50,518 nucleotides of DNA from Desulfobacula sp. (GTDB lineage: Bacteria; Desulfobacterota; Desulfobacteria; Desulfobacterales; Desulfobacteraceae), in NCBI GenBank assembly GCA_028280105.1, contig JANQML010000003.1, positions 1-50,518 of the forward strand, given 5' to 3'. This document shows positions 26,355 to 34,386 of the stretch, piece by piece. How positions within the stretch are numbered: the stretch's first letter is position 1; every line of letters starts with the position of its first letter. Position numbers and translations under genes: made by a program. The notes below the pieces were generated by a model. That model did no database searches. It was not told the origin of the DNA and saw nothing but the letters and a program-made list of their open reading frames with translations.

Positions 26355-27062
26355 GTGAGAATGAAAAAGACAACAGCCAGTATCCTGTTTTTTCTGCTGA
26401 CAGTTATGCCCTGTAAAGCCAGGGATTTTGTGGTTGAGTTCGACCATGAAAACTATAAGGAGGAAAAGGTACCGTTTTCCTATTCACCCCTTATCTATCA
26501 TTCCATCCAGGTGCGGACCAGTGCCGGACCCAAGTTGTTGATTCTAACCGGTGACGACTACCATTACCGGACCTGGCTGCGCCACTACATTGCCGCTGGA
26601 AAGGCTTTTCTGGCAAAGGTTCCGGATGACAGGGCCGACGAATTTATCGCAAATAGTGCCTTTGAAATTGATGTAACAATGCTCCATCCCCTTAACCTGG
26701 AAGAGTATAAAAGGGGAAATGAAAGCGCTGAAAAAGAGTCGGTACCGGTTTCAGAAACAAAAATCTCTGCAGAGCCTCCGGAGTCGGGTACCCGGGCGAT
26801 GGAAACAGATGCCGCACCGACTGTCGGACGCGGTACCCTGCAGACGACCGGGGAAAAGAGGCGTCAGGAGCGGACAGCCCTGATTGAATCGGAGCGGGCA
26901 TACCGGGCAGAGGCGGACCGGCATTACAGAGACGGGATACAGGGCCACCGGGAAGCGCTGCGCTTAAGACTGCTCCAGGATGAGTCCAACCGCAGAAAGG
27001 AACGGGAGGAACGGCACCGCGAGTTCCGGCGGCAATGGTCGGACCTGCAATCCGCACGGTGA
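26355..27062 (+). CDS. Exported coiled-coil protein, unknown
   Basis: This 235-residue protein has a signal sequence (TTASILFFLLTVMPCKARDF), a globular N-terminal part (residues 25-115) and a charged, Arg/Glu-rich helical C-terminus (about 165-235, RRKEREERHREFRRQW). No family is recognised. The likely start is GTG 26355 (AAGG nine bases before); ATG 26361 is an alternative. It follows the VWA gene by 164 bases on the same strand. It is probably a periplasmic accessory protein. Confidence 0.6.
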   Translation: MRMKKTTASILFFLLTVMPCKARDFVVEFDHENYKEEKVPFSYSPLIYHSIQVRTSAGPKLLILTGDDYHYRTWLRHYIAAGKAFLAKVPDDRADEFIANSAFEIDVTMLHPLNLEEYKRGNESAEKESVPVSETKISAEPPESGTRAMETDAAPTVGRGTLQTTGEKRRQERTALIESERAYRAEADRHYRDGIQGHREALRLRLLQDESNRRKEREERHREFRRQWSDLQSAR

Positions 27063-27103
27063 CGAAACCTGCGGGATCTCATCTCCGGAAGACTGAAAAT
27101 AAA

Positions 27104-27898
27104 TCAGCAATCCGGCCGGTCTATCCCGTAAAAGCGTTTTGTGTTCTTATAAATAATTTCAGATAATTGTTCCGGGTCTGTCTGCCGAACTTCGGCCAGT
27201 TTCAATAGTACGGATTTCACAAAGCCGGGTTCGTTTCTGCGGACTTTATTTTTCTGGGGAGCCGGGGTCAGATAAGGGCAGTCGGTTTCGATAAGTAGCC
27301 GGTCATCCGGAATCATGGGGACAATGCTTCTCAAGTACGCCCCTCTTTTTTTGATGGTCAAAATACCTGTGATACCGATGTGGTATCCCAGGTCCAGGTA
27401 TTTTACCATCTCCTGTTTAGTTCCGGAAAAACAGTGCACCACCCCTTTCCGGGTGCTTGGGCCGTGGGCTTTGACAAGCTCGTAAAACCGGCCGCCGGTG
27501 TCCCGTTCGTGAAAGATCAGGGGAAGGTCAAGATCGCCTGCCGCCTCCAGTTGCCTGATCAAACACGTCTCCTGATCCGTCCGGGGGGAGAACATCCGGT
27601 TGAAATCCAGCCCGGTCTCTCCCCACGCTTTTACACAGGATTGGGTTCTGGCAAGACCGATAAGGGCATGGATGGTATCTTTGCTGCAGCTTTTGGCGTA
27701 ATGGGGATGATAGCCCACGGAGGTGATGATATTCGGATATTTTTTTGCAATATCAACGGCCTTCCGGGACGAGTCAAGATCAATTCCTACGACCATGATC
27801 TCTTTGACCCGGGCCTGGGCGGCCCGCAGAATAACGTCATCGCGGTCCGTGTCATATGATTTATCATCTAAATGGGAATGGGAATCGAACAATATCAT
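27104..27898 (-). CDS. tatD: TatD-family metal-dependent DNase
   Basis: This 264-residue TIM-barrel hydrolase begins MILFDSHSHLDD with the H-x-H metal site. It continues with GYHPHYAK, GETGLDFNR, PLIFHERD, VVHCFSGTK and ETDCPYLTP, all TatD signatures. It acts as a 3'-5' DNase. I start it at ATG 27896-27898, with AGGA 8 bases upstream. The longer frame to 27994 adds residues (NLGLTAKASVRIDPPNK) absent from the family. Confidence 0.93.
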   Translation of the reverse strand: MILFDSHSHLDDKSYDTDRDDVILRAAQARVKEIMVVGIDLDSSRKAVDIAKKYPNIITSVGYHPHYAKSCSKDTIHALIGLARTQSCVKAWGETGLDFNRMFSPRTDQETCLIRQLEAAGDLDLPLIFHERDTGGRFYELVKAHGPSTRKGVVHCFSGTKQEMVKYLDLGYHIGITGILTIKKRGAYLRSIVPMIPDDRLLIETDCPYLTPAPQKNKVRRNEPGFVKSVLLKLAEVRQTDPEQLSEIIYKNTKRFYGIDRPDC

Positions 27899-28004
27899 AA
27901 GGGGGGTCCTGTTGTTATTCCGGGCTCTTTGTTTATCCGGTTTGTTTGGGGGGTCTATTCTTACTGATGCTTTCGCAGTCAATCCTAAGTTCACGCAAAT
28001 TTAA

Positions 28005-28050
28005 AGCCTTCACTGGTGGAAGAAGCCGTTTTACGGTTACAGTGAAGGCT
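28005..28050. promoter_or_regulatory. Perfect inverted repeat upstream of ftsE
   Basis: AGCCTTCACTG (28005-28015) pairs perfectly with CAGTGAAGGCT (28040-28050). Inside is a smaller stem, GCCGT and ACGGT, around TTT. It lies about 107 bases before ftsE, in the divergent region with tatD. It could be an mRNA leader hairpin or an operator; no T run follows, so it is not a simple terminator. Confidence 0.5.
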
Positions 28051-28156
28051 CAATGTAAGGAAAACTGTTTTTCAGCACTCCTTGACACATGCTGTTTATA
28101 TCAGTAAATTCAACAGCAGTCAATTTGACTGGCGCAATTCGAAATACTGCGAAGAT

Positions 28157-28852
28157 ATGGAAAAAACACAGAATAAAAATTCGATCATACGGCTCTTTAA
28201 TGTCAGCAAGCGGTATGGTGGGAAATTGGCTTTAAAAGACATCTCCCTGGATATTGAGCAGGGTGAGTTTATTTTTATCTCAGGCCCTTCAGGGGCTGGA
28301 AAATCCACATTGCTTAAAGTGCTTTACCTGGCAGAGAAGGTATCCGAAGGCCAGATTTTGATTGACGGGATGAATCTGGCCCGGATCTCGTCATCCCGGC
28401 TTCCGGCGTTAAGGCGTCGATTCGGTATGGTGTTTCAGGATTTTAAACTGATTCCCAATCGCACGGTATATGAAAACGTGGCCCTTGTGCTTCAGGCTGC
28501 CGGAGAAAAACCGTCTTATGTTAAAAAAAAGGTGATGCAGGTCTTAAGAACCGTGGGAATGGATAAAAAAGCAAAATCTCTGCCGCCAACCCTTTCCGGA
28601 GGGGAGCAGCAACGGGTTGCCGTGGCAAGGGCGGTGGTGGGGGAACCCTCCATCATCCTGGCGGACGAACCCACGGGCAGTCTGGACACCAAATCCGCAC
28701 AGGCCATTCTTGATTTTTTAATGGAGTATCATAAAAAGGGAACCACGGTTCTGGTTGCCAGCCACAACCTTCTTCTTCTTGAAAGTTCGGTAAGGGGACG
28801 GAACGTTGAAATCAACGACGGGGTGATCCATCGGACAGCCACCATGCTTTAG
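28157..28852 (+). CDS. ftsE: Cell-division ATP-binding protein FtsE
   Basis: This is a 231-residue ABC ATPase with Walker [10 protein letters not shown], signature [14 protein letters not shown] and Walker [13 protein letters not shown]. With FtsX it transmits ATP-driven changes across the membrane to activate cell-wall hydrolysis at division. I start it at ATG 28157; the longer frame to 28082 adds sequence not found in the family. It is followed by ftsX after 22 bases. Confidence 0.93.
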   Translation: MEKTQNKNSIIRLFNVSKRYGGKLALKDISLDIEQGEFIFISGPSGAGKSTLLKVLYLAEKVSEGQILIDGMNLARISSSRLPALRRRFGMVFQDFKLIPNRTVYENVALVLQAAGEKPSYVKKKVMQVLRTVGMDKKAKSLPPTLSGGEQQRVAVARAVVGEPSIILADEPTGSLDTKSAQAILDFLMEYHKKGTTVLVASHNLLLLESSVRGRNVEINDGVIHRTATML

Positions 28853-28874
28853 GAGAACAGATAAACAGGTTAAG

Positions 28875-29750
28875 ATGACCCATTTTGTTAAAAAAGCACT
28901 GGCAGATATCCGGTCCAACCGGTTTTTAAACCTGATTACGATCATCACCATCTCTCTTTCCATCCTGGTGGTATCTGTTTTTCTGCTCTTTTTTGAAAAT
29001 GTCAGCCGGGTGATCGAATCTTGGAACCAGGGCGGCCGGGCCATGATCTATCTGAACGATACATTTACCATGGATATGCTGCCCCCGCTGGAATCCAAAC
29101 TGGACGCCATGGCGGAGATCGAACGTATGGAGTTCATTTCCAAAGAACAAGCCCTTGAAAAGCTTAAAAAGGATATGGCCGACCGGAGTGCCTTTTTAAA
29201 GACGCTGAAAGAGAATCCGCTTCCCCATGCAATTGAAATTAAAATAAAGCCATATTCCAGTTTTGATCAGATCCAGGTGCTGGCTGAAAATTTAAAGGCC
29301 ATCGAAGTTGTCGAGGATGTGGAATACGGACAGGGCTGGCTGGGTAAATTCTTAAATATATTTAATCTGTTTAAGATGACAGGGTATGCCATGTGTTCGC
29401 TTTTTTTCTTTATTGCCCTGTTTATTACGGCCAATACGGTTCGGCTGGCATTTTATTCGCGTCGCCTGGAAGTGGAAATCATGCGGCTGGTGGGCGCCAC
29501 TGAAACCTTTATCAAGGCCCCGTTTTACGTGGAAGGACTTTTACAGGGATTTCTGGGCGGGGTGCTGGGACTTGCCATTCTTCTGGTCGCTTTTTTAACG
29601 GTTGTCTCCGGAATTTCCCAGAACCTGGCCGCCTATGTCTATCTTGATATTCAGTTTTTATCTTTGAAAACCATTGCCGTTATTATTGCCGGCAGCACGT
29701 TTCTGGGTTGGTTTGGATGCTATCTCTCCTTAAAGCAGATTTTAAAATAA
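28875..29750 (+). CDS. ftsX: Cell-division protein FtsX
   Basis: This 291-residue protein has one N-terminal membrane helix (FLNLITIITISLSILVVSVF), a periplasmic loop of about 120 residues (EIERMEFISKEQALEKLKKD) and three C-terminal helices, the FtsX topology. The cytoplasmic coupling segment LEVEIMRLVGAT is conserved. It forms a complex with FtsE and, in proteobacteria, recruits EnvC, whose likely homologue is the next gene, overlapping by 34 bases. Confidence 0.93.
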   Translation: MTHFVKKALADIRSNRFLNLITIITISLSILVVSVFLLFFENVSRVIESWNQGGRAMIYLNDTFTMDMLPPLESKLDAMAEIERMEFISKEQALEKLKKDMADRSAFLKTLKENPLPHAIEIKIKPYSSFDQIQVLAENLKAIEVVEDVEYGQGWLGKFLNIFNLFKMTGYAMCSLFFFIALFITANTVRLAFYSRRLEVEIMRLVGATETFIKAPFYVEGLLQGFLGGVLGLAILLVAFLTVVSGISQNLAAYVYLDIQFLSLKTIAVIIAGSTFLGWFGCYLSLKQILK

Positions 29751-31219
29751 TCCTGTTTTTATTGACGTTTGTCTGCGGAGTAACGATTGCCGGGCGTGCA
29801 GATGCGGAAACTGCTCCGGTTGATTCGGTTTCCTACAGCGGGGTGATTACTTCGTACCGGCTGAATATCCGGAGTGCCCCTTCCAGAAACGCCGGAGTTG
29901 TCCTGGTTCTTGAAAAGGGCCAATCCGTTGACCTGGTTCAAAAACCGGGCCCCACCGGTTCCTGGCTGGCAGTGACTTACCAGGGCAAGAAAGGGTATGT
30001 CCGCAACCGGCCCCAGTATATCCGTTTGATCCGTAAAGAGAAAAGGGACGTAGCAGCCGAAAGAACCAAACCGGTTCCGGTAAAAAGATCCAAAGAGGAA
30101 AACCGCCGGGTAAAAACGGATCCGGCTGAACCGGCGGAAAAAAAAGCGGAAAGGACTAGAAAGAGCCGGGAGATAAAAGAGAAGATCGTCATTCAGGAAA
30201 AAATGGTTCAAACCTTCACCCAAAAGGAACGGGAGATCATCGAGGGACTGAACGAAATTGATTATGCATTAAACCGAACCCGTTTGGCAGCCTCCTCCCT
30301 GTCATCGGAAATCAAGGAACTGGAAACAAGAATTCTCGGACTGAAATTTGAAGCGGTCCGGTCAAATAAAGAACTGGAACTCAACCGTGACTATGCCGGA
30401 AATCGGCTGAAAGCCTTATACAAGATGAATATGATCGGTCGCCTTGACGTGGCCGGCATGCCGGCCTCCATTTTTGACTTTTTTCTTCAGCAAAATGCCA
30501 TGAGGCGAATCATCCAGACCGATCTGGCCGTAATTCAGGAGCAGAACCAGGCGGTTGATTCGCTGAAACAGCTGGAAGAAAAACTGAAAAAAGAGAGGGA
30601 TGCAAAAACAGCACTTGAATCGGAACTGAACGATCAGATTCGAATCAATAAATCGGAAACCCTGAAAAAAGAGTTGATTCTAAAAGAAATCCGTCAGAAA
30701 AAACGATTGTCCCTGGCAGCGGTTGATGCCCTGAGAGAGGCGGAAATTCGTTTGGACAGCCGGATCAACATGCTGCAGTCCGATATCACCCGGGATAACA
30801 GGGATCTGTCGTTTTCAAATTACAAGGGCCGGCTTAAGGTCCCCGTGCAGGGAGAGATTATTTCCGTTTTCGGACCGTCGCAGTCCGCAGATGACAAAGC
30901 CTTCACTTTTCAGAACGGAATTGATATAAAGGTGGAACGGGGGGAACCTGTAAAATCCGTCTTCAAGGGAGAAGTCATGTTTGCCCGATGGCTTAAAGGC
31001 TATGGGAATCTTCTGATTATCAATCACGGAGACAATTACTATACCTTGTATGCCCATGTTGAGGAAATTTTTAAAAAAGAAGGGGAATCCGTTGAAACCG
31101 GTGAAGTAATCGCCACTGCAGGAGATACCGGTTCAATAAAAGGGCCCCGCCTCCATTTTGAGGTCCGTCACCATGGCAAACCGCTGAATCCGATGCAGTG
31201 GTTAATAAAAGGAACTTAA
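29717..31219 (+). CDS. EnvC-like amidase activator with degenerate LytM (M23) domain
   Basis: This 500-residue exported protein has a signal peptide (about 1-30), an SH3b domain (about 36-100, YRLNIRSAPSRNAGVVLVLE), a long coiled coil (about 125-360) and a C-terminal LytM/M23 domain (about 385-500). Catalytic residues are lost: the first zinc His is Gln399 in FQNGID (D403 is kept), and the first His of H-x-H is Arg478 (RLHFEVR), while H447 and H480 remain. E. coli EnvC is likewise inactive and activates amidases under FtsEX control. The overlap with ftsX and the degenerate site support the same role. ATG 29717 is chosen as the start. Confidence 0.87.
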   Translation: MLSLLKADFKIILFLLTFVCGVTIAGRADAETAPVDSVSYSGVITSYRLNIRSAPSRNAGVVLVLEKGQSVDLVQKPGPTGSWLAVTYQGKKGYVRNRPQYIRLIRKEKRDVAAERTKPVPVKRSKEENRRVKTDPAEPAEKKAERTRKSREIKEKIVIQEKMVQTFTQKEREIIEGLNEIDYALNRTRLAASSLSSEIKELETRILGLKFEAVRSNKELELNRDYAGNRLKALYKMNMIGRLDVAGMPASIFDFFLQQNAMRRIIQTDLAVIQEQNQAVDSLKQLEEKLKKERDAKTALESELNDQIRINKSETLKKELILKEIRQKKRLSLAAVDALREAEIRLDSRINMLQSDITRDNRDLSFSNYKGRLKVPVQGEIISVFGPSQSADDKAFTFQNGIDIKVERGEPVKSVFKGEVMFARWLKGYGNLLIINHGDNYYTLYAHVEEIFKKEGESVETGEVIATAGDTGSIKGPRLHFEVRHHGKPLNPMQWLIKGT

Positions 31220-31221
31220 CA

Positions 31222-32550
31222 ATGTTAATCCGATACGATCGTATGCTCAGGTCCGCGCTGTTCTTTTTGGCTCTTGCCTGCTTTTTGGTATCTGTCGATG
31301 CCGTGAACCATCCGCTGAATGCAGATGATCAAACCTATAAATCGTTAAAGCTGTTCACCGATGTGCTTGAAGAACTGGAGAAAAATTATGTAGATGATGT
31401 GGATTCCCCGTCGCTGATTGAAAATGCCATTAAGGGCATGGTGGGGAACCTTGATCCGCACTCCAGCTTTATGCCGCCCGAAGCCTTTGGTGAACTCCAG
31501 GATGAAACCAAAGGCGAATTTTCCGGCATCGGTATTGTTATTACCATTAAGGACGGTATTCTGACCGTTGTGTCTCCCATTGAGGGGACCCCGGCGTTTA
31601 AAGCCGGAATTCGGGCCGGAGACGCGATTATCCGGATCAACGGAAAATTAACCAAGGGCATGGCCCTTTGGGAAGCCGTGAAGATGATGCGGGGGCCCCG
31701 GCGTGAAACCGTTGTTATTTCCGTTGTCCGAGTCAATGAGCCGGAAACCATGGAGTTCTCCTTAGAGCGGGATCTGATTCCCATAGAAAGCGTCAGGAGT
31801 GTCTTGCTCAAACCCAAATACGGGTATCTTCGGGTGACCAATTTCAGGATGAGTACAATAGATGAAATCAATACGCACCTGAGCCAAATGGAGACCGAAT
31901 CCAACGGATTAAACGGATTGATTATGGATTTAAGGGATAATCCGGGCGGCGTTTTGGGCCAGGCTGTGAAATTGTCGGATCTGTTTCTGGAAAAAGGCGA
32001 TATTGTTTCCATTCAGGGACGCGACGAACGGAACAAACAGGTCTATTCAGCCAGTGACGGTGAAGACGACAGAACCTATCCTGTTGTTGTTTTGATCAAC
32101 GGCGGTTCGGCGTCTGCGTCCGAGATTGTGGCAGGGGCGTTGCAGGATCATTCCCGGGCGCTGATTCTCGGGACCTCGTCTTTTGGAAAAGGGTCGGTTC
32201 AGACGGTCCGCTCTTTAAAGGGCGGATTCGGGATAAAATATACCGTTGCACGGTATTATACGCCCAATGGGCGGTCCATCCAGGGCAAAGGGATCGAACC
32301 GGATATTGAGGTGGAATTCGAGATCATCGAGAAGAAAGAAAAAGAATCCAGCCTGTTTGACCGGATGGTGAGGGAAAAGGATTTAAAAAATGCCTTAAAA
32401 CCGGAGGAAGATACCTCCAAAGAAGAGAACAGACCCATAAGCCATCCCCGGTTTTCCGATGCAGACCAGCTTCAACAGGACTCACAGGTAAAACGCGCAC
32501 TTGATATCCTGATCAGTTACGGCGTGTTCAGCAGATTAAATGACAGTTAG
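31222..32550 (+). CDS. ctpA: C-terminal processing protease (S41, PDZ domain)
   Basis: This 442-residue periplasmic serine protease has a signal anchor (SALFFLALACFLVSVDAV), a PDZ domain (about 90-175, FSGIGIVITIKDG) and an S41 domain. The catalytic pair is Ser298 in GGSASASEIVAGAL and Lys323 in SSFGKGSVQT, 25 residues apart as in the family. It trims C-termini and in many bacteria controls peptidoglycan hydrolases. It directly follows the EnvC-like gene, and AAAGGA lies before ATG 31222, so it belongs to the same envelope operon. Confidence 0.93.
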   Translation: MLIRYDRMLRSALFFLALACFLVSVDAVNHPLNADDQTYKSLKLFTDVLEELEKNYVDDVDSPSLIENAIKGMVGNLDPHSSFMPPEAFGELQDETKGEFSGIGIVITIKDGILTVVSPIEGTPAFKAGIRAGDAIIRINGKLTKGMALWEAVKMMRGPRRETVVISVVRVNEPETMEFSLERDLIPIESVRSVLLKPKYGYLRVTNFRMSTIDEINTHLSQMETESNGLNGLIMDLRDNPGGVLGQAVKLSDLFLEKGDIVSIQGRDERNKQVYSASDGEDDRTYPVVVLINGGSASASEIVAGALQDHSRALILGTSSFGKGSVQTVRSLKGGFGIKYTVARYYTPNGRSIQGKGIEPDIEVEFEIIEKKEKESSLFDRMVREKDLKNALKPEEDTSKEENRPISHPRFSDADQLQQDSQVKRALDILISYGVFSRLNDS

Positions 32551-33661
32551 GAAAAAGGGCGCGGCCGGAAAGAAATCCGTGTCAAAAAAGAAGCCGGTCG
32601 CTCGAAAAAAGACCGTATCCCGCAGACGGAAAAAGACCCCCAAAAAAAGTCCGCCGTTTGTTCTCAGCGAGCTGAAAAAAGGGCTGCTGGGTATTCTGGC
32701 GCTCATTTCAATCTGCCTGACCGTGGCAATGGTTGCCGATATCCTTTTAAAACCGGACACAAGAGAAACAGCGGACTCCCAACCCTTGCCCAATGAACGG
32801 ATTACCCCTGACGTACCGGTTAAAAAACCGGCATTTGTAAAAACGCCGCCACCGGAAAAACAGCCACCGGCCATACCCCGGACCAAGCCGGATGGCGGAT
32901 CGGAAAAGACGGCAGGATCCATCAAATTCGAGGTGTTCACAGATATTGATCCGACCATTGAAGAGAAACCCCGGCCGGTATTAAACGATCAAGCCCCCCG
33001 AATCGCCATAATTATCGATGATATCGGGTATGACAGAAAAATAGCCTATGCCCTGTTTGATCTGGAACCGGATCTCACGTTTTCGGTGCTTCCCTTTTCA
33101 CCTTTCGGGCGGAAAATCTCTGAAAAGCTTCATGCAAACGGTGCCGAACTGATGCTGCACCTGCCCATGGAACCGGTTGAATATCCCCATATCGACCCGG
33201 GGCCGGGTGCGATTTTAACCAGTATGAACCCGGATGCGTTGCTGGCTCAGTTAAAAGAAGATTTGCGCCAGATACCCCACATTGTCGGGGTGAACAACCA
33301 TATGGGATCGAAATTGACTGCCAGTGCCGCGCAGATGAACCAGATTTTTACGATCCTGAAAAAAGAGAACCTCTTTTTTGTAGATTCCAGAACGGCTCCC
33401 AAATCCCAGGGTAAGGCATCGGCGAGGTTGCTGAGACTTGAATTTGCCCAGCGGGATGTCTTTTTAGATAATTTCCAGGACGAAAAATACATTACCGGGC
33501 AGCTGGAGCAACTGATTCGGATTGCCAGAAAACACGGCACGGCCATAGGAATCGGCCACCCTTACAAAGTCACGCTTGAGACGCTGAGCCATCAGCTGCC
33601 CATCATCAAAAAAGAGATCAAAATCGTCCGGGTCAGTGAATTGACCCATATCCCGGGTTAA
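32540..33661 (+). CDS. Divergent polysaccharide deacetylase (DUF610 family)
   Basis: This is a 373-residue protein. A lysine-rich cytoplasmic N-terminus (GKKSVSKKKPVARKKT) precedes one membrane helix (LLGILALISICLTVAMVADI), a proline-rich linker, and a divergent polysaccharide deacetylase domain from about residue 150. Motifs are IAIIIDDIGYD, LMLHLPMEP, GVNNHMGSKLT and IGIGHPYKVTLE. It overlaps ctpA by 11 bases. In several proteobacteria this gene follows envC and ctpA, which suggests a wall-processing role. Enzyme activity is unproven for the family. Confidence 0.88.
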   Translation: MTVRKKGAAGKKSVSKKKPVARKKTVSRRRKKTPKKSPPFVLSELKKGLLGILALISICLTVAMVADILLKPDTRETADSQPLPNERITPDVPVKKPAFVKTPPPEKQPPAIPRTKPDGGSEKTAGSIKFEVFTDIDPTIEEKPRPVLNDQAPRIAIIIDDIGYDRKIAYALFDLEPDLTFSVLPFSPFGRKISEKLHANGAELMLHLPMEPVEYPHIDPGPGAILTSMNPDALLAQLKEDLRQIPHIVGVNNHMGSKLTASAAQMNQIFTILKKENLFFVDSRTAPKSQGKASARLLRLEFAQRDVFLDNFQDEKYITGQLEQLIRIARKHGTAIGIGHPYKVTLETLSHQLPIIKKEIKIVRVSELTHIPG

Positions 33662-33707
33662 CCGCATACCTGTTCTGTTTTTTCAGGGTGAAATCACCAA
33701 TCCGATC

Positions 33708-33738
33708 TTGACAGGTCTTGTGAGTAAGTGTTACTTAC
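33708..33738 (+). promoter_or_regulatory. Promoter with TetR-type operator
   Basis: TTGACA (33708-33713) is a perfect -35 box. The inverted repeat GTAAGT and ACTTAC (33724-33729 and 33733-33738, spacer GTT) covers the expected -10 region. This is the classic layout for TetR autorepression of the tetR and acyl-CoA synthetase operon. Function is inferred. Confidence 0.6.
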
Positions 33739-33792
33739 CTAAATCAAAATCATCGATATCCCGTTATTCAACCGTTTTTAAGGCAGGGTTCC

Positions 33793-34386
33793 ATGCTCAA
33801 TGAAAAGAGGAGTCACCCACCGGGCAGAATCAAGATCATGAAATCTTTTTCCAGGCTCATGGAAAAAAATGATTTTCATTCCATCACCACAGCCCAGATC
33901 GCAAAAAATGCAACGGTGACCGAAGGACTGATCTACAAATATTTTAAAGATAAAAAAGATCTGCTTTACCAGGTACTCAACGAGCATTTTTATGAATTTC
34001 AGGCAAAGATAGAAAATCGGATTGCCAATGAAGATACCTCTATCCGGCAGTTGGAAGTGATCATTTATTCCAGCCTTGAAAGCTATGCCGATAACCGGGT
34101 CTTCTCTAAAATCCTGCTTTTGGAAGTCCGGAACTCCCAGGAATTTTTTAAATCCTGCGCCTATGAACGGGTTCAGCATTATTCAAGGACCATTCTAAAG
34201 ATTATTAAAAAGGGCATGGCCAATAATGAACTGCGGTCTGATATCGATGCCTTGACCCTGAGAAAAGTGATCCTTGGGGCGATTGAACATGCCTGTCTGG
34301 GAGAGATCATTTTCGGCAGGGAAGTGGATATTGACCAGGTCTCAACAGATATTTCCACCATTCTTTTTAACGGAGCCGGAGCATAG
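33793..34386 (+). CDS. TetR-family transcriptional regulator
   Basis: This 197-residue TetR protein has an N-terminal helix-turn-helix at about residues 30-62 (TTAQIAKNATVTEGLIYKYF) and a helical ligand domain. Its stop codon is directly followed by the ATG of the acyl-CoA synthetase gene. It probably senses an acyl-CoA or related metabolite and represses its own operon via the palindrome at 33724-33738. Confidence 0.88.
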   Translation: MLNEKRSHPPGRIKIMKSFSRLMEKNDFHSITTAQIAKNATVTEGLIYKYFKDKKDLLYQVLNEHFYEFQAKIENRIANEDTSIRQLEVIIYSSLESYADNRVFSKILLLEVRNSQEFFKSCAYERVQHYSRTILKIIKKGMANNELRSDIDALTLRKVILGAIEHACLGEIIFGREVDIDQVSTDISTILFNGAGA

